Part shown: piece after piece, positions 18,223-25,939 of the stretch
Layout of the letters: every line of letters begins with the position of its first letter
How positions within the stretch are numbered: the stretch's first letter is position 1
NCBI RefSeq assembly: GCF_025630775.1
Contig: NZ_JAOSZE010000002.1
Location: 248,001 to 312,000, forward strand
Source of the DNA: Actinoplanes sp. KI2
GTDB lineage: Bacteria; Actinomycetota; Actinomycetes; Mycobacteriales; Micromonosporaceae
DNA: 64,000 nt
Reading direction: 5' to 3'
Position numbers and translations under genes: made by a program
The notes under the pieces: model-generated
Databases searched by the model: none
The model's input: only the letters and a program-made list of their open reading frames with translations
Told to the model about the DNA's origin: nothing

Positions 18223-18678
18223 TCAGGCGACGACGGAGCCGTCCTTGAGGACCGGCCTGAGTTCTCCGCTGGCATAGACCTCGACGAAGTCGTACGCACC
18301 GGTGCGCACGAGCATCCGGGCCTGGTTGAACGGCTCCGGCACGGGATCGGCCGGGGTGTAGTGCTCGACGATGGACTGCCAGAGGTCGAGCCGGTGGTCG
18401 ACGTAGGGCGGCCCGAGGTGGCAGAGCGCGACCATGCCCAGCGGGATCTGGCCGAACTCGCTCTCGTACTGCCCGCGGATCCACTCGGCGAGCTCGGCCC
18501 GGGTGGCCGGGTCGAGGGACGCGTCGAGCCGGTGCACGGCCTCGAAGATCCCGCTGTGCCGCCGCTTGCGCAGTTGACGCTGGGCCGCACCCGGGACCGA
18601 CCGGGACCGGCCGGTGGACGCGCTCCGGGAATCGAGTCCAAGCTCGACCCGGCGCCGCCGCCGGAACTCGTTCTCCAT
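18223..18678 (-). CDS. first gene of the AAA operon, 151-aa protein of unknown function
   Basis: A 151-residue soluble protein with a very basic N-terminus (MENEFRRRRRVELGL, then RQLRKRRHSG) and a C-terminal alpha/beta-looking half: ATRAELAEWIRGQYESEFGQ, LGMVALCHLGPPYVDHRLDL, and RTGAYDFVEVYASGELRPVL. It is followed after 17 bases by the coiled-coil protein. The operon promoter should lie in the AT-richer stretch upstream (18679 onward). I do not recognise the family; the basic arm could contact nucleic acid or phospholipid. Confidence 0.72.
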   Translation of the reverse strand: MENEFRRRRRVELGLDSRSASTGRSRSVPGAAQRQLRKRRHSGIFEAVHRLDASLDPATRAELAEWIRGQYESEFGQIPLGMVALCHLGPPYVDHRLDLWQSIVEHYTPADPVPEPFNQARMLVRTGAYDFVEVYASGELRPVLKDGSVVA

Positions 18679-19087
18679 AGCCGCCGGCTCCCCATCTGAT
18701 CATTAATGGCTGGCCGGAAGCGTAACCCCGGAATCGCGAGCGGCACCAGTGCAGAATTGGCCTCGATCATTCAGCTAAACGGATCGACGACAACCGTTGA
18801 CCTACCAGTCCTCGGCCGATGCGACGCGTCCCTTTCGGACGATCGACGAGGCATGTCGGCCGAACGTACTAATCATTCCGGACCAGCTCACGGCCGTCCT
18901 GGCGGCAAACTTGCAGCTCAATGGGCGCATTCCGCGAGGGCGCCGGAATTCGCGGAATCGCCCGTTCCGCCGATCGGGCAGAAATTGCGGAACAAACGCG
19001 ATTCTTGTCCAGCAGCAAAGCTTCGTGCGACGCTGTCGATCACCCTTATCCGGCCACCTCCGACGACAAAGCGGGGAAGAAGTCCGC
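18679..19087. promoter_or_regulatory. 409-bp AT-richer intergenic region between the AAA operon and a caspase-like remnant
   Basis: This stretch has clearly lower GC than its surroundings (for example TGATCATTAATGG at the left end and GGCAAACTTGCAGCTCAATGG further in). It should contain the promoter of the minus-strand AAA operon and the former promoter of the plus-strand remnant at 19088. A possible minus-35 like TTGACC occurs near 18798, but no well-spaced minus-10 follows. No RNA gene is recognised. The lower GC may mark acquired DNA. Confidence 0.4.
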
Positions 19088-19299
19088 ATGAATCAGACGT
19101 ACGCGCTGGTGGTCGGCATCGACCGCTACGCCGCCGTGCCGGACCTGCACGGCTGGCCGGGTGGGAGCTCGACCGGGCGGCGCGGCTGGTGCTGGTACCC
19201 ACCGGGCCATTGTCGGCGGCGCCCTGGCACGCCGCCCGGGACGACGCCGGACACTTCGCGATCGAGGACGTCGTGGGCGGCCTTCGTCCATCGAGGTAG
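19088..19299 (+). pseudogene. remnant joining a caspase-like N-terminus to a CHAT-like C-terminus
   Basis: From ATG 19088 the frame reads MNQTYALVVGIDRYAAVPDL, the typical start of bacterial caspase-like peptidase domains (YALVVGI[DN]xY). Within 30 residues it becomes nonsense, while the +2 frame reads LDRAARLVLVPTGPLSAAPW followed by HAARDD, the typical pattern of a CHAT peptidase around its catalytic histidine (VPxGPLxxxPWHA). The two halves belong to related clan CD protease folds that should be hundreds of residues apart, so an internal deletion with a frameshift is the simplest explanation. An intact protein would have been a protease effector. Confidence 0.65.
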
Positions 19300-19357
19300 C
19301 TGACGGCCCCGTCAGCGGCCCTGGCCCAGCATCCCAGGACGATCGGGTCGGCGATCG

Positions 19358-20032
19358 TCACGCCTCCCATCGGGTCAGCGCCGCCACGTCGTTGATCACG
19401 ATCCGGCGGTATCCGGTGGTCACGATCCCCTGCCTCCGCAACTCCTGAAGTCCCTTCTGGACGGTGGGCGCCTGCGCGCCGATCAGACCGGCCAGCTCGC
19501 CCTGGCTCAACGGCACCACCAGCCGTACGCCGTCCGCCTCCGGCACCCCGCACACCCCGGCCAGCTCGGCCAGCAGCCGGGCCAGGCGCGCCTCGGCGGG
19601 ATAGGCGCCGTTGTCGGTCCGCCGCCGGTTGGCCCACGCCAGCCGGTCCCCCACCATGCGGGTGACCTGCTCGGCGACGTCGGCGTGGGTGCGCAGGAAA
19701 TGCTGGAACGGCGCGTGCGGCACGGCGGCCAGCTCGACCGGCCCGGACGCGGTCACGGTGGCCGAGCGCGCCTGCCCGCTGAACTCGGCCAGCTCGCCGA
19801 CCAGGTCACCGGGCCCGCGGATGGCCAGCAGCGCCTGATAGCCGCCGGGGGTGGTGACCGAGACCTTGCAGAAGCCGCGCAGGATGATCTCGACGTGCCC
19901 GCCCGGCTCCCCCTCGCTGAGCACCTTCTCGCCAGACTTGGCCGAATGCCGGCGGGCCACCTTGAGCAGATCCTGGACGGTCGTCTCGGTCAGGCCGCCG
20001 AGCAGGCTGCCGGGCACCCAGCGGGAGGTCAC
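19358..20032 (-). CDS. Crp/Fnr-family transcriptional regulator
   Basis: A 224-residue regulator from GTG 20032, which overlaps the stop of the preceding gene (GTGA). Residues 15-125 are a cyclic-nucleotide-binding beta barrel (SEGEPGGHVEIILRG and GDLVGELAEFSGQARSATV). The Arg and Glu of the phosphate-binding cassette are kept, so cAMP binding is possible. A dimer helix and a Crp-type HTH follow (LSQGELAGLIGAQAPTVQKG). No Fe-S cysteines as in Fnr. Being last in a three-gene unit, it probably senses or reports on whatever the two preceding unknown proteins do, and may autoregulate. Confidence 0.9.
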   Translation of the reverse strand: MTSRWVPGSLLGGLTETTVQDLLKVARRHSAKSGEKVLSEGEPGGHVEIILRGFCKVSVTTPGGYQALLAIRGPGDLVGELAEFSGQARSATVTASGPVELAAVPHAPFQHFLRTHADVAEQVTRMVGDRLAWANRRRTDNGAYPAEARLARLLAELAGVCGVPEADGVRLVVPLSQGELAGLIGAQAPTVQKGLQELRRQGIVTTGYRRIVINDVAALTRWEA

Positions 20033-20976
20033 GGGCGCAGCTCCGCCACCAGCCCGCGGGCCTCGGCGACGTAGTGGCTGTCGGGCGGGAACGTCGCCCG
20101 GCGCACGTGCAGGGCCGCGCACGCGGTGTCGTAGCCGTCCGCGCCCCGCTCGGCGCGCGCCTGCACGAGCAACGGCCGGGCCGGGTCGAAGACCGGAAGA
20201 TCGGAATGCAGCGCGTACGCCAGCCGGGCGACCCGGCGGGCCTCGGCGCATCGGCCGGCCTGCCGGAGGCCCTCGGCGAGCAGTACCTGGGCCGGGGGCA
20301 ACTGGTCGTCGACGTCGTCCTCGCCGGCACCCCGGAGCAGCTCCTCGGCGATCGCCAGCGCCCGTCCGGCCGCCGCACCCGCCGGCCGCGTCTCCGCCAC
20401 GGCGGACTGCGCCAGCAGGACCTCGGCCTCGATCCGGCGCGCCGTCCGGGCCGCCACCGGATCGGGCTGGTCGCGCACCTCGGCGGCGATGAGCGCACCC
20501 TCTCCGGGCGCTTCCCGATGCGCGTCCGGTCCCCGGAACCGGGCGAACCACGCCCGATCGCGAAGAGCCCAGGCCAGCGCGGCCCGCGCACCGCCGGGCC
20601 GTCGTCGCTGCTCCACGCGGTAGGCGTCGACCAGCGCGTCGAGATCCTCCGGGCGGCCGCGGGCCCGCCGGCTGCGCAGCTGCCCGTCCCGGATCGCGAT
20701 CGTGACCGCCGCGTCGGGGCCGGCCGACGCCTCGGCCCGGGCGAGCAGATCGGTCCACATCGGCACCGAGGCCGACGGCGCCCGGTCCCGGTCGCGGCGG
20801 GACTCCAGGGCATATTCGATCTCGAGCGCCACCGGGTGGTCGGCCGGGAGCCGGCGCATGGCGTCGTCGTGCAGCGTGAAAAGTCCGGCCAGGTCGCGCC
20901 CGGCGCCGAGCAGGGTCTGCAGCCGGCCGCCGAGCCGCCCGGCAGTCTCCGGTTCCCGGTCTTCGTCAGGCCGCAT
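20029..20976 (-). CDS. TPR-like helical protein upstream of the Crp-type regulator
   Basis: A 315-residue protein from ATG 20976 (MRPDEDREPETAG), overlapping the previous gene by 11 bases and the next by four. It is almost entirely helical with Ala/Arg-rich helix pairs such as AVAETRPAGAAAGRALAIAE and LAEGLRQAGRCAEARRVARL, which read as TPR-like repeats. No TM, no signal, no catalytic motif. TPR proteins act as binding scaffolds. In this operon it could be the partner of the effector-like first gene. The family is not recognised. Confidence 0.75.
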   Translation of the reverse strand: MRPDEDREPETAGRLGGRLQTLLGAGRDLAGLFTLHDDAMRRLPADHPVALEIEYALESRRDRDRAPSASVPMWTDLLARAEASAGPDAAVTIAIRDGQLRSRRARGRPEDLDALVDAYRVEQRRRPGGARAALAWALRDRAWFARFRGPDAHREAPGEGALIAAEVRDQPDPVAARTARRIEAEVLLAQSAVAETRPAGAAAGRALAIAEELLRGAGEDDVDDQLPPAQVLLAEGLRQAGRCAEARRVARLAYALHSDLPVFDPARPLLVQARAERGADGYDTACAALHVRRATFPPDSHYVAEARGLVAELRP

Positions 20977-21532
20977 CGGCCACCCATTCCGGGACCCCGC
21001 GGAGCTCGAGCTGATCGATCGCATCCTGCATGATCTCGACGGCCTGCCGGCGTACGTCGTCGGTGGCCCGGCCGTCCCGGGTCAGCTCGCCGATGGCCCG
21101 GGCCAACCCGCAGTTACCGGCCGCCACCGGCAACTGCGGGCGTATGTGGGGACGCAGGCGATGCAGGACGCCGGCCACGCCGTACCCGCCGAGCTGCCGC
21201 AACCGGATCGCCTCGCGCAGGAGTCCGTCGGCCTCGGCCGCCGAGACCCGACCGTCCAGGATCACCACGAGATCCTCGATCGCGCACGCGGGCGGCGCAT
21301 GATCGAGCGCCGCGGCGACGGCGAAGAACGTCGTGCGCGAGCCGCGCGGCCGCACCTCGGCGACGACGTCCTGCCAGGACAGACCCGCGCCCCGGTCCAG
21401 CAGCGACTCGACGGCCCGGTAGTAGCTGACCTTGGTGGCCCAGTGCCGGCCGGGCGACGCGCCGGACCCGATCAGCTCGCGACGCCACCGTACGGCCGTG
21501 GTGTCATGCAGCTCGAAGAGGACGACAGACAA
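20966..21532 (-). CDS. protein of unknown function, first gene of the Crp-type operon
   Basis: The best start is TTG 21532: the sequence GAGGTGATC directly before it is almost the full anti-16S Shine-Dalgarno complement with ideal spacing. The longer reading from ATG 21610 would place its start codon on an AT-rich, minus-10-like element (CATATTTTTATGCG on the minus strand). The resulting 188-residue protein begins SVVLFELHDTTAVRWRRELI, then has a helical body (VSYYRAVESLLDRGAGLSWQ) and ends ELRGVPEWVADAA. There is no membrane segment. It does not match a family I know. The +1 neighbour is a P450 reading away from it. Confidence 0.68.
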   Translation of the reverse strand: MSVVLFELHDTTAVRWRRELIGSGASPGRHWATKVSYYRAVESLLDRGAGLSWQDVVAEVRPRGSRTTFFAVAAALDHAPPACAIEDLVVILDGRVSAAEADGLLREAIRLRQLGGYGVAGVLHRLRPHIRPQLPVAAGNCGLARAIGELTRDGRATDDVRRQAVEIMQDAIDQLELRGVPEWVADAA

Positions 21533-21875
21533 GATCACCTCGCATCGGACAGTGCTCACGTCCCAAGACGATGCCGACACCTTGGCACGCCAGAGCACCT
21601 CCGATCGCATAAAAATATGGCGTCCGGCGGACTTTCCCCCGTCATCGGTCGCCCGTTCGTGTCCGTTCCGCCGTCCCGTTCCGGCTCCTCAGCGGAGCCG
21701 CCACAGCCGCAACCGCGGGCCGAGGTCGCGCCGCAACCACATCGCGCCCCGGTCCGCCGACGGTCTCACGTTGTTGAGCGGATCGTCCTAACCTGGGCGT
21801 GGGCCCGGCGAACGGTGCAATGAGGACGGTCATGCCGTCGAGGTACCGCGGCCCCTCCTGCGGAACGGAGCACCC

Positions 21876-23075
21876 ATGGAACTGTCCCCGTACCCGTTTC
21901 CCCAGCCCAGTGCGCTGGAACCGCCCCCGGAGTGGGCCGAGCTGCGCGGTCGGTGCCCGGTCGCGCCCGTCCGGCTCGCCAGCGGCGACCAGGCTCTGCT
22001 GCTGACCCGCTACGCCGACGTCAAGCAGGTGCTCTCCGACCCGCGGTTCACCCGGCAGCTCGACGCCGGCGACGCCGCCCGGGTCACCGAGAACGAGTCC
22101 GGCGGGGTGTTCGGCGCCGCGCAAACCTCCGCCCGGAACTCCGGCGAGGGCCATCTCCGCTGGCGGCGGCTGGTCGGCGGCTACTTCACCGCCAAGCGGA
22201 TGGCCGCGATGCGACCACGGATCGCCGCCATGGCAGAGCAGTTGCTCGACGCGATGCAAGCCCAGGGCGCACCCGCCGACCTCGTGTCGTCGTTCGCCTT
22301 CCCGCTGCCGGTGTGGGTCATCTGCGACCTGCTCGGCATCCCGGACGGCGACCGCGACCGGTTCGGCTACTGGTCGGACACCATGCTGAGCATGACCCGC
22401 TACACCCAGGCCGAGATCGACGCCGCCCAGCGGGAATTCGGCCAGTACATCTGGGCGCACATCGAGCGCAAGCGCGCCCAGCCCGGCCAGGACCTGATCA
22501 GCGATCTGATCGGCGTCACCGACGGCGAGGACGCCCGGCTCACCCAGGTCGAGCTGATCGGCACCGCCCAGGGCCTGCTCGTCGCCGGGCACGAGACCAC
22601 CGCCAACATGATCGGCAAGATGGTCGCGATGCTGCTGGCCGACCGCACCCGGTGGGAACGTCTGCTCGCCGACCCCGCACTCGTACGCCCCGCGGTGGAG
22701 GAGGTCCTGCGGTTCGACGCCAACCCCGGCTTCGGCATGCCCCGCTACCTGTCCGAGGCGGTCACGGTCGGCGGCGAGGAACTACCCGCCGGAACCACGG
22801 TCATCAACAGCCTGGCGGCGGCCAACCGGGACGAGTCCGCGTTCGCCGGCGCCGACGGGATGGACCTCACCCGTACGCCGAACCCGCACCTCGCCTTCGG
22901 CGCCGGCCCGCACTCGTGCCTGGGTCAGGCACTGGCCCGCACCGAGCTGCAGACCGCCCTGACCGTCCTGCTGACCAGGATCCCGACTCTCGACCTGGCG
23001 GTGCGGCCGCAGGACCTGCCCCGCCGCGAAGGGCTGATCGTCGGCGGCATCGAGCGCGTCCTGGTCCGGTGGTGA
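21876..23075 (+). CDS. cytochrome P450 (bacterial CYP105-like class)
   Basis: A 399-residue soluble P450 with all hallmarks: I-helix oxygen-activation motif AGHETT, K-helix ExxR in EEVLRFD, and heme loop FGAGPHSCLGQALAR with the cysteine ligand at residue 348. The length and sequence style are those of actinomycete class I P450s that hydroxylate or epoxidise natural products or xenobiotics and take electrons from a ferredoxin. No ferredoxin or biosynthetic cluster is adjacent, so the substrate is unknown. The ATG at 21876 follows a GGAACGGAG sequence. Confidence 0.95.
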   Translation: MELSPYPFPQPSALEPPPEWAELRGRCPVAPVRLASGDQALLLTRYADVKQVLSDPRFTRQLDAGDAARVTENESGGVFGAAQTSARNSGEGHLRWRRLVGGYFTAKRMAAMRPRIAAMAEQLLDAMQAQGAPADLVSSFAFPLPVWVICDLLGIPDGDRDRFGYWSDTMLSMTRYTQAEIDAAQREFGQYIWAHIERKRAQPGQDLISDLIGVTDGEDARLTQVELIGTAQGLLVAGHETTANMIGKMVAMLLADRTRWERLLADPALVRPAVEEVLRFDANPGFGMPRYLSEAVTVGGEELPAGTTVINSLAAANRDESAFAGADGMDLTRTPNPHLAFGAGPHSCLGQALARTELQTALTVLLTRIPTLDLAVRPQDLPRREGLIVGGIERVLVRW

Positions 23076-23092
23076 GCGACGGCGGCGGCGGA

Positions 23093-23518
23093 TCAGGCGG
23101 CCCGCCACCGGGCCCGGTCCTCACCGGCCTTGAGGGTGCAGCGCATCCTGGTGCCCTTGCTGGTGTAGCCGATCGCTCCTTCCGGCGAACAGAACGCGCC
23201 GGGGTGCACGCCCATCTGCCCGGACGGCGGTTTCGTCGTCGGCTTGGGGCTCGGCTTCGGGCTCGGCTTGTGGGTGGTCGGCTTCGGGCTCGGCTTGTGG
23301 GTGGTCGGCGTCGCTTTCGGTATTGCGGCCGCGGTCTTGGCGGGCGCTCCGGTCGACTCGGTCGCCGGCGTGGCCTCGGTGGTGGCGTCGGCCGCCGGCG
23401 TGGTGGTCACGGAGTCGACGACGGGTCGCGTGGGCTGGTCGGTGGGGCCGCAGCCGGCGAGCAGGAGGGACAGGACGGCGAGGCCGAGGACGGCTGCCTT
23501 CGGGCGGACGAACGTCAT
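23093..23518 (-). CDS. small lipoprotein with a C-terminal cysteine-pair domain
   Basis: About 141 residues from ATG 23518 (an in-frame GTG lies two codons upstream). The signal peptide ends in the lipobox LLAGC, so it is lipid-anchored outside the membrane. A Thr/Ala/Pro linker with Lys-rich repeats (HKPSPKPTTHKPSPKPSP) spans the wall, and the last 40 residues are a compact domain with two cysteines: HPGAFCSPEGAIGYTSKGTR and MRCTLKAGEDRARWR. This short C-terminal domain is common at the ends of secreted actinobacterial proteins but has no known function. It is convergent to the P450 with only 17 bases between. Confidence 0.85.
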   Translation of the reverse strand: MTFVRPKAAVLGLAVLSLLLAGCGPTDQPTRPVVDSVTTTPAADATTEATPATESTGAPAKTAAAIPKATPTTHKPSPKPTTHKPSPKPSPKPTTKPPSGQMGVHPGAFCSPEGAIGYTSKGTRMRCTLKAGEDRARWRAA

Positions 23519-23550
23519 CGGCACACCATCGGCGTTCGGCTATCCGGACG

Positions 23551-23652
23551 GGATCGGCTGTTCGCGTGGTTGACGGCGCCCGGCGGGCAGCAATACGGAT
23601 CGGCTGTTCGCGTGGTTGACGGCGCCCGGCGGGCAGCAATACGGATCGGCTA
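23551..23652 (+). repeat. 46-bp noncoding tandem repeat (2.2 copies)
   Basis: Two identical 46-base units (23551-23596 and 23597-23642, start GGATCGGCTGTTCGCGTGG) and the first ten bases of a third (one mismatch) lie between the lipoprotein start and the LysR gene stop. Each unit carries an imperfect GC-rich dyad. The repeat lies upstream of the lipoprotein gene and downstream of lysR, so it could affect the lipoprotein promoter or act as a lysR terminator. Confidence 0.9.
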
Positions 23653-24567
23653 CCCGGTCGGCAGCGGCAGACCCGCCACCGTCTCGTGCAGCGCCGTCGA
23701 CAACGCCGCCGCAAGCGGCCGGGTGCGGCGCGCGGCGGTGACGATGCCGACGAAGCGGGACGGGCAGGGTGGCGCCAGCGGCACGGTGGCCAGCCCGCCC
23801 TGGTCGGCGGTCAGCGCCACCTGCGGGATCATGCTGACCCCGACCCCGGCCCGCACCAGCGACTGCGCGAAGACGTAGTCGGTGCCCCGGCACGCCGTCC
23901 GCACCTCGAACCCGGCCATCGCCGAGTAGTGGTCGAGCAGGTCGACGATCGCCAGGCAGCCGTGCACCCAGCGCTCACCGGCCAGGTCGGCCAGGACCAC
24001 CGACTCGCGGCCGGCCAGCCGGTGCCCGGCCGGCAGCACGATCCACATCGGATCGTCGAGCAGCGGCGTCCAGGTCAGCCCGGAACGGTCACCGCGGCGG
24101 ATCGGCGGCGGACCGTCGAAGTGGTACGCCAGGGCCAGGTCCGCCGCGCCCGAGCGCACCAGCGGCAGGCTGTCCTCCGGCTCGACCTCCAGCACGGTCA
24201 GCTCGACGCCCGGGTGCTCGCCGGTGAACCGCAGCAGCGCCGCCGGCAACAGCCGCTGCCCGCCGCTGGTGAAGGTGGCCACGGTCAGCCGCTCGGTCCG
24301 GCCGGTGGCGAGCCGGGCGATCTCCTCCTCGGCGTTGGCCAGCTCGGCGGTGATCGCGTCGCTCGCCTCGGCCAGCACCCGTCCCGCGCCGGTCAGCTCG
24401 ACGCCGCGCGTGCTGCGCCGCACCACCGCCACACCGAGCCCGCGCTCGAGCGCACTGATCTGCTGCGAGACGGCCGAGGGCGTCAGGCGCAGGGCCGCGG
24501 CCGCCCGATTGAAGCTGCCGTGCCGCGCGACCTCCCGCAAGACCGCAAGCCGGCGTACGTCGATCAT
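23650..24567 (-). CDS. LysR-family transcriptional regulator
   Basis: A 305-residue LTTR with an N-terminal HTH (LREVARHGSFNRAAAALRLT then PSAVSQQISALERGLG) and a periplasmic-binding-protein-like effector domain from residue 90 (TERLTVATFTSGGQRLLPAA). A strong AAGGAG lies eight bases before ATG 24567. It is divergent from an EamA exporter with 70 bases between them, the classical arrangement in which the LysR protein controls both itself and the neighbour. The inducer is unknown. Confidence 0.93.
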   Translation of the reverse strand: MIDVRRLAVLREVARHGSFNRAAAALRLTPSAVSQQISALERGLGVAVVRRSTRGVELTGAGRVLAEASDAITAELANAEEEIARLATGRTERLTVATFTSGGQRLLPAALLRFTGEHPGVELTVLEVEPEDSLPLVRSGAADLALAYHFDGPPPIRRGDRSGLTWTPLLDDPMWIVLPAGHRLAGRESVVLADLAGERWVHGCLAIVDLLDHYSAMAGFEVRTACRGTDYVFAQSLVRAGVGVSMIPQVALTADQGGLATVPLAPPCPSRFVGIVTAARRTRPLAAALSTALHETVAGLPLPTG

Positions 24568-24637
24568 CAGCGCTCCTTAACACGGCATAACGAAGTCACC
24601 ACTACCGCTTACCACCGTAGAGCGCGATCGTCGACCT
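24568..24637. promoter_or_regulatory. shared lysR/eamA control region
   Basis: Only 70 bases separate the two start codons. The region is AT-richer near the lysR end (TTAACACGGCATAACGAAG) and must contain both promoters and the LysR-type site. I cannot fix a single T-N11-A box by eye. No Shine-Dalgarno is visible before the exporter GTG, which suggests a leaderless or near-leaderless transcript. Confidence 0.5.
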
Positions 24638-25522
24638 GTGAACCGACGCGCCTGGCTGCTGTTCCTGCTCGTCTCGGTCCTGTGGGGGATCCCGTACTTC
24701 CTCATCAAGATCGCGATCGACGACCTCTCCCCCGTCTTCGTCGTGGCCGGCCGCGGCCTGATCGCCGCCCTGGTGCTGCTGCCGGTGGCCGCCGCCCGCG
24801 GCAGCCTGGGCGCCCTCCGCGCGCGGTTCGGGACGGTCGCGATCCTCGCGGCGGTGCACATCATCGGCCCGTTCCTGCTCATCACGTACGGCGAGGTGCA
24901 CATCACGTCCTCGCTGACCGGCCTGCTGATCGCGGTCGAGCCCGTCGTGATCGCCCTGCTGATGTCCCGGGCCGAGCCGCTGACCCGGGGCCGCGTCGCG
25001 GGCCTGGTCCTCGGCTTCGCCGGCGTCGCGGTGCTGGTCGGCCTGGACGTCTCCGGCGACCGCCTGGGCCTGCTGGGCGCCGGCATGGTCCTGCTGGCCG
25101 CGGTCAGCTACGGCGTCGCCACGATCTTCGTCCAGCGCCGGGCGGCCGACATCCCGCCGGAGACCCTGGCCGGCGGCACCACCGTGATCACCGCGCTCGT
25201 GCTGACCCCGTTCGCGATCCACACCTGGCCGGCCGGGCCGGTCCCCGCGGACGCCTGGCTGGCCCTGGCCGCGCTGGGCGTCTTCTGCACCGCGGTGGCG
25301 CTGCTGGCCTTCTACCGCCTGGTCGCCCTGGCCGGCTCCAACCGCGCCGGGCTGGTCACCTACGTGAACCCGGTGGTCGCCGTGCTGCTCGGCGTCCTCC
25401 TGCTGAACGAGCCGCTGAGCTGGAGCACGGTCGCCGGCTTCGCCCTGGTCGTGGCGGGCTGCTGGCTCTCCACCCGCCCCGCTCCCGCCCGGCAGGAGGC
25501 CGCCGAGCCCCTCCCGGTCTAG
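24638..25522 (+). CDS. EamA/DMT-family exporter
   Basis: A 294-residue inner-membrane protein with ten predicted TMs in two EamA repeats (first starts WLLFLLVSVLWGIPYFLIK, second LLGAGMVLLAAVSYGVATIF). The Pro/Trp pattern LWGIPYFLIK and the ending TYVNPVVAVLLGVLLLNEPL are typical. DMT transporters export amino acids, metabolites or drugs. Start is GTG 24638. Its last four bases overlap the end of the convergent VOC gene, and a LysR regulator is divergent. Confidence 0.92.
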   Translation: MNRRAWLLFLLVSVLWGIPYFLIKIAIDDLSPVFVVAGRGLIAALVLLPVAAARGSLGALRARFGTVAILAAVHIIGPFLLITYGEVHITSSLTGLLIAVEPVVIALLMSRAEPLTRGRVAGLVLGFAGVAVLVGLDVSGDRLGLLGAGMVLLAAVSYGVATIFVQRRAADIPPETLAGGTTVITALVLTPFAIHTWPAGPVPADAWLALAALGVFCTAVALLAFYRLVALAGSNRAGLVTYVNPVVAVLLGVLLLNEPLSWSTVAGFALVVAGCWLSTRPAPARQEAAEPLPV

Positions 25523-25881
25523 GCGGCGGGGTGGAACTGGATGATCTGCAGGTAGTTGCCGTCCGGATCGGCGAAGGTCGCGAACCAGCCGGACGCGCGC
25601 TCCTCGGCCGGCGCGATCCACTCCACCCCGGCCGCCCGCAGCCGGGCCTCGACCGCGGCGAAGTCGTCCACGTGGAAGTTGAGGATCACCCGGCCGGGCT
25701 GGTCGTTCTTCGGGGCGATGTCGTCGCGCGGCTGGATCACCAGCAGAAACCCGCCCAGGTCGATCGGCCCGTCGCCGGCCTGGCCGGGCGCGAGCACCCG
25801 CCGATACCACTCGCTCAGCTCGGCGGGCCGGTTGGTGCCGAGCAGGAGGCTGCCCAGTCGGGGCGTAGTAGCTTGCGTCAT
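25519..25881 (-). CDS. VOC-family (glyoxalase/bleomycin-resistance-like) protein
   Basis: A 120-residue single-domain vicinal-oxygen-chelate protein. Pattern: GSLLLGTNRPAELSEWYRRV at the start, a central LNFHVDDFAAVEARLRAAG, and WFATFADPDGNYLQIIQF at the end. A metal-site Glu is replaced by Gln or other residues in places, so enzymatic action is uncertain. ATG 25881 (MTQATTPRLG) is the start. Its first codons lie inside a 12-bp inverted repeat shared with the divergent HxlR regulator, so it is probably the HxlR target. Confidence 0.88.
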   Translation of the reverse strand: MTQATTPRLGSLLLGTNRPAELSEWYRRVLAPGQAGDGPIDLGGFLLVIQPRDDIAPKNDQPGRVILNFHVDDFAAVEARLRAAGVEWIAPAEERASGWFATFADPDGNYLQIIQFHPAA

Positions 25882-25919
25882 GCAAGTCACGGTAGAGGAG
25901 GCACTTTCATGACGCAAGC
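25871..25919. promoter_or_regulatory. perfect 12-bp inverted repeat between VOC and HxlR genes (putative operator)
   Basis: GCTTGCGTCATG (25871-25882) and its exact reverse complement CATGACGCAAGC (25908-25919) flank 25 bases that hold the two promoters. The left arm covers the first codons of the VOC gene (ATG ACG CAA GC), and the right arm gives the same codons on the plus strand. HxlR proteins bind as dimers to dyad sites upstream of divergent targets. Two long half sites in this position fit autoregulation and VOC repression. Confidence 0.75.
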
Positions 25920-25939
25920 CCCGAGCTAGGCTGAGACGC

